A DNA stretch of 64,000 bases, from positions 1 to 64,000 of the forward strand of contig NZ_BDBP01000057.1 of assembly GCF_001613045.1 (NCBI RefSeq). Direction: 5' to 3'. Below the pieces are notes generated by a model. The model ran no database searches. It was not told the origin of the DNA and saw nothing but the letters and a program-made list of their open reading frames with translations. Numbering within the stretch: position 1 is the stretch's first letter; every line of letters starts with the position of its first letter. The DNA comes from Nocardia lijiangensis NBRC 108240 (GTDB lineage: Bacteria > Actinomycetota > Actinomycetes > Mycobacteriales > Mycobacteriaceae). The position numbers were made by a program, and so were the translations under genes. Below are positions 60,992 through 64,000 of the stretch, in pieces.

Positions 60992-63070
60992 GTGGCAGAT
61001 CCAGCGAGGTACCGGCCCGCCCCCGGTACGATCCCCGTCGAACCCGGCGTCTACAAATTCCGGGACGCGCACCAGCGGGTCATCTACGTAGGCAAGGCCA
61101 AGAGCCTGCGCAGTCGGCTGAATTCCTATTTCGCCGACGTGGCTTCGCTGCACCCGCGCACCAAGCAGATGGTCACCACCGCCGCGAGCGTGGAGTGGAC
61201 GGTCGTCTCCACCGAGGTGGAGGCGCTGCAGCTGGAATACAACTGGATCAAGGAATTCGATCCGCGGTTCAACGTGCGCTACCGGGACGACAAGTCCTAT
61301 CCGGTGCTCGCGGTGACCTTGAACGAGGACTACCCGCGCCTGTTCGTCTATCGCGGCGCGCGCAAGAAGGGCGTGCGGTACTTCGGCCCGTACGCGCACG
61401 CCTGGGCCATTCGCGAGACGCTGGATCTGCTGCTGCGGGTGTTTCCCGCGCGCACCTGCTCGAACGGAGTCTTCAAGCGGCACAACCAGATCGGGCGGCC
61501 CTGCCTGCTCGGCTACATCGACAAGTGTGCCGCGCCGTGCGTCGGCAGGGTCACCGCCGACGAGCACCGCCGCATCGTGACGGATTTCTGCGACTTCCTC
61601 GCCGGGCGCACCGACCGGATGGTGCGCGAGCTGGAGCGGCGCATGCACGAGGCCGCCGAGGACCTGGACTTCGAGAACGCGGCCCGGCTGCGCGACGACG
61701 TGCAGGCGCTGCGGCGCGCGCTGGAGAAGCAGGCCGTGGTGCTCGGCACCGGCACCGACGCCGACGTGATCGCCTTCGCCACCGATGCATTGGAGGTGGC
61801 GGTGCAGATCTTCCACGTCCGCGACGGCCGGGTGCGCGGTCAGCGCGGCTGGGTGGTGGACAAGGCGGGCGATGCCGTCGACACCGCGGAGTCCGGCGGC
61901 GAGCTGGCCGCGCTGGTCGAGCAGTTCCTCACCCAGTTCTACGGCGAGCAGATCGCCAACGCGGACCAGAGCCCCGAGGAGCAGCCCGCCACCGTCGTCC
62001 CGCGCGAAGTGCTCGTGCCCGAGCTGCCCGCCGACCACGACCAGATCCAGGAGTGGCTGAGCAAGCTGCGCGGTTCGGCGGTGCAGCTGCGCGTCCCGCA
62101 GCGCGGAGACAAGAAGGCCCTGGCCGAGACCGTGCAACGCAACGCCGCGGAGGCGCTCGCCCAGCACAAGCTCAAGCGCGCGGGCGACCTCACCTCGCGC
62201 TCCGCGGCGCTGCAGGACATTCAGGATGCGCTCGACCTGGACAGCGCGCCGCTGCGCATCGAGTGCGTCGACATCAGTCACGTGCAGGGCACCGACGTGG
62301 TGGCCTCGCTCGTGGTGTTCGAGGACGGTCTGCCGCGCAAGTCCGAATACCGGCACTACGCGATCAAGGAGGCCGCGGGCGGCGGGCGCTCCGACGACGT
62401 CGGAAGCATCGCCGAGGTGACAAGGCGGCGGTTCCACCGGCTGCGTAAGGAACGCGACGAGGCCGAGCGCGAGGAGCTCGACGGCGTGGCCGCCGTGCCG
62501 CTGGTCGGCCCCGAAGGGGCCGAGCCGCCGGCAGCCACGACGCCGCCTGATGATGATGCGGACGACGCCGACGAGATCGAACTGGGTTCCCGTCCCGGCA
62601 TCGATCCGCGCACCGGCCGCCCGCGCAAGTTCGCCTATCCGCCGAACTTGTACGTCGTCGACGGCGGCGCACCCCAGGTCGCGGCCGCCGCCGAAGTGCT
62701 CGACGAACTCGGCATCACCGATGTCGCCGTGATCGGCCTTGCCAAGCGGTTGGAGGAGGTGTGGGTGCCGGGCGAGCCCGATCCGGTGATCATGCCGCGC
62801 AACAGCGAAGCGCTGTTCCTGTTGCAGCGGGTGCGCGACGAGGCGCACCGCTTCGCCATCACCTTCCACCGCAGCAAACGCTCGCGGCGGATGACCGCCT
62901 CCGCGCTGGATTCGGTGCGCGGGCTCGGCGCGGCGCGCCGGACCGCGTTGGTCACTCATTTCGGTTCGGTGGCCAAGCTGAAGGAGGCGACGGTCGAGCA
63001 GATCACCGAGGTACCCGGCATCGGCGTGGCGACCGCGAAAGCCGTGCTAGCGGCGCTGCGGGAGGAGTAA
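60992..63070 (+). CDS. uvrC: UvrABC system endonuclease subunit C
   Basis: A 692-residue nuclease making both incisions in nucleotide excision repair. The N-terminal GIY-YIG domain begins GVYKFRDAHQRVIYVGKAKSLRSRL; the UVR (UvrB-binding) motif is about residues 205-240. The RNase H-like domain shows ECVDISHVQGTDVVASLVVFEDG and VVDGGAPQV. Two helix-hairpin-helix motifs end the protein (LDSVRGLGAARRTALV, VPGIGVATAKAVLAAL). An acidic insert (PPDDDADDADEIE, about residue 520-530) interrupts the nuclease domain, as in other actinobacteria. It starts with a GTG without a ribosome site. Confidence 0.96.
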   Translation: MADPARYRPAPGTIPVEPGVYKFRDAHQRVIYVGKAKSLRSRLNSYFADVASLHPRTKQMVTTAASVEWTVVSTEVEALQLEYNWIKEFDPRFNVRYRDDKSYPVLAVTLNEDYPRLFVYRGARKKGVRYFGPYAHAWAIRETLDLLLRVFPARTCSNGVFKRHNQIGRPCLLGYIDKCAAPCVGRVTADEHRRIVTDFCDFLAGRTDRMVRELERRMHEAAEDLDFENAARLRDDVQALRRALEKQAVVLGTGTDADVIAFATDALEVAVQIFHVRDGRVRGQRGWVVDKAGDAVDTAESGGELAALVEQFLTQFYGEQIANADQSPEEQPATVVPREVLVPELPADHDQIQEWLSKLRGSAVQLRVPQRGDKKALAETVQRNAAEALAQHKLKRAGDLTSRSAALQDIQDALDLDSAPLRIECVDISHVQGTDVVASLVVFEDGLPRKSEYRHYAIKEAAGGGRSDDVGSIAEVTRRRFHRLRKERDEAEREELDGVAAVPLVGPEGAEPPAATTPPDDDADDADEIELGSRPGIDPRTGRPRKFAYPPNLYVVDGGAPQVAAAAEVLDELGITDVAVIGLAKRLEEVWVPGEPDPVIMPRNSEALFLLQRVRDEAHRFAITFHRSKRSRRMTASALDSVRGLGAARRTALVTHFGSVAKLKEATVEQITEVPGIGVATAKAVLAALREE

Positions 63071-63185
63071 CCAACCGGAGGCCCGCACCGGAAGTCTCGG
63101 TTTCGCGTACGTTGTGTGTCTGCGCCCGATACCGAATCCGGTGCGGGATGATCGAGAGGCACCTAGACACGGATTCCGGTAGGAC

Positions 63186-64000
63186 ATGACACGCGTCGAA
63201 TCGAACAACAGTGCGGGCAGTCCGCGTGCGGGCAAGCAGCTGCGGCAGCAGGTCGAGGTCGTCATCGTGACCGGCCTGTCCGGTGCGGGCCGTGGCACCG
63301 CCGCGCGGGTGCTGGAGGATCTGGGCTGGTACGTCGCCGACAACCTGCCGCCCGAGCTGATCGGCAGACTCGTCGAACTCGGCGCCTCCGCCGAGCCGCC
63401 CATCGGCAGGCTCGCGCTGGTCATGGACGTGCGCAGCAGATTCTTCACCGGCGATCTCTCGGTCGTCACCGAACAGCTGCGCGCGCTCGGCGTGCGGACA
63501 AGGGTGCTGTTCCTCGAGGCCTCCGACGACGTGCTGATCCGCCGCTTCGGATTCGCCCGCCGGAGGCACCCGTTACAGAGCGAGAGCGCCGACGGCACGC
63601 TGTCCGCGGGCATCGCCGCCGAGCGGGTGCGTCTTTCCGCCGTGAAGACGGCCGCCGACCTCGTGATCGACACCACCGAGTTGTCCATCCATCAGCTGCA
63701 CCGCAAGCTGGAGGAGGCCTACGGCGGCGGCGCGCCCGCCGCCCTGCAGCTGACCGTGCAGTCCTTCGGCTTCAAGTACGGGGTTCCGTTGGACGCCGAC
63801 ATGGTGTTGGATGTGCGTTTTCTACCCAATCCACATTGGATACCGGAACTGCGGGAACACACGGGACAGGAGACGGTGGTCAGCGAGTACGTGCTGTCGC
63901 GCCCCGGGGCGAGCGACTACCTGCACACCTGCCGCCACCTCGTCGACCTGACGACGAACGGTTACCGCCAAGAGGGGAAGCGATACATGACGGTGGCAGT
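63186..64000 (+). CDS. rapZ: RapZ/YvcJ-family nucleotide-binding protein (3' end cut by window)
   Basis: At least 271 residues, running off the window end. The N-terminal P-loop is VTGLSGAGRGTAARVLED, with Arg in place of the usual Lys, a form common in actinobacteria. Other family motifs are YVADNLPPELI, DVRSRFF, RVLFLEASDDVLIRRF, RRHPL, LTVQSFGFKYGVPLDADMVLDVRFLPNPHW and CRHLVDLTTNGYR. In enterobacteria RapZ binds RNase E and controls glucosamine synthesis; in Bacillus and actinobacteria the role is less clear. It lies after uvrC and, in the family, before the cuvA and whiA genes. About 20-30 residues are missing. Confidence 0.93.
   Translation, partial: MTRVESNNSAGSPRAGKQLRQQVEVVIVTGLSGAGRGTAARVLEDLGWYVADNLPPELIGRLVELGASAEPPIGRLALVMDVRSRFFTGDLSVVTEQLRALGVRTRVLFLEASDDVLIRRFGFARRRHPLQSESADGTLSAGIAAERVRLSAVKTAADLVIDTTELSIHQLHRKLEEAYGGGAPAALQLTVQSFGFKYGVPLDADMVLDVRFLPNPHWIPELREHTGQETVVSEYVLSRPGASDYLHTCRHLVDLTTNGYRQEGKRYMTVA

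Overview
The window is about 64 kb of very GC-rich actinobacterial chromosome. It most resembles Nocardia. The pyrimidine operon (pyrR-pyrB-pyrC-membrane protein-carA-carB-pyrF-mihF-gmk-rpoZ-coaBC-metK-priA) and the def-fmt-rsmB ... rpe ... ribE-ribBA-ribH-PH protein ... uvrC-rapZ block follow the order known from Mycobacterium tuberculosis. The actinobacterial type of integration host factor and frequent GTG starts agree with this. No rRNA, tRNA, insertion sequence, prophage or CRISPR array was seen.

Layout. 1-4345: a NACHT-pentapeptide-WD40 signalling ATPase, probably cut by the window edge. 4.4-9.2 kb: a GXWXG/DUF4334 protein, a FAD monooxygenase, a serpin, an HD phosphohydrolase and an AlkB-type dioxygenase. 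9.4-25.9 kb: pyrimidine synthesis and housekeeping genes, ending in a priA that carries a tandem-repeat insert. 26.1-46.7 kb: an accessory region with a tachylectin-like beta-propeller lectin, an NmrA-like reductase with a divergent TetR, a PadR regulator, a secreted lipase, a TetR/membrane protein pair, a copper-linked His-rich protein behind a CsoR-type operator, an MFS transporter, an HTH protein, an ABC transporter facing a two-component system, a TetR-controlled quinone reductase, an ECF41 sigma factor with two DoxX-like membrane proteins, and an ABC exporter. 47-64 kb: def-fmt-rsmB, an MmcQ/YjbR protein, an RsbW/SigF-like pair, rpe, riboflavin synthesis genes, gamma-glutamyltransferase, an LppU-like protein, a HAD hydrolase, uvrC and the 5' part of rapZ.

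How the genes work together. Core operons are tightly packed with 1-4 nt overlaps, and in two places tiny ORFs bridge neighbouring genes. The pyr operon begins with a sequence matching the PyrR-binding loop that overlaps the pyrR Shine-Dalgarno. The accessory region is mostly small regulator-target modules whose operators can be read directly: paired TetR operators, a perfect CsoR-type palindrome, and two copies of a TGTCACA-N16-GGTCATA promoter, one before the ECF41 gene and one before the divergent DoxX gene. Several genes appear to be leaderless, with TANNNT 6-8 nt before the start codon.
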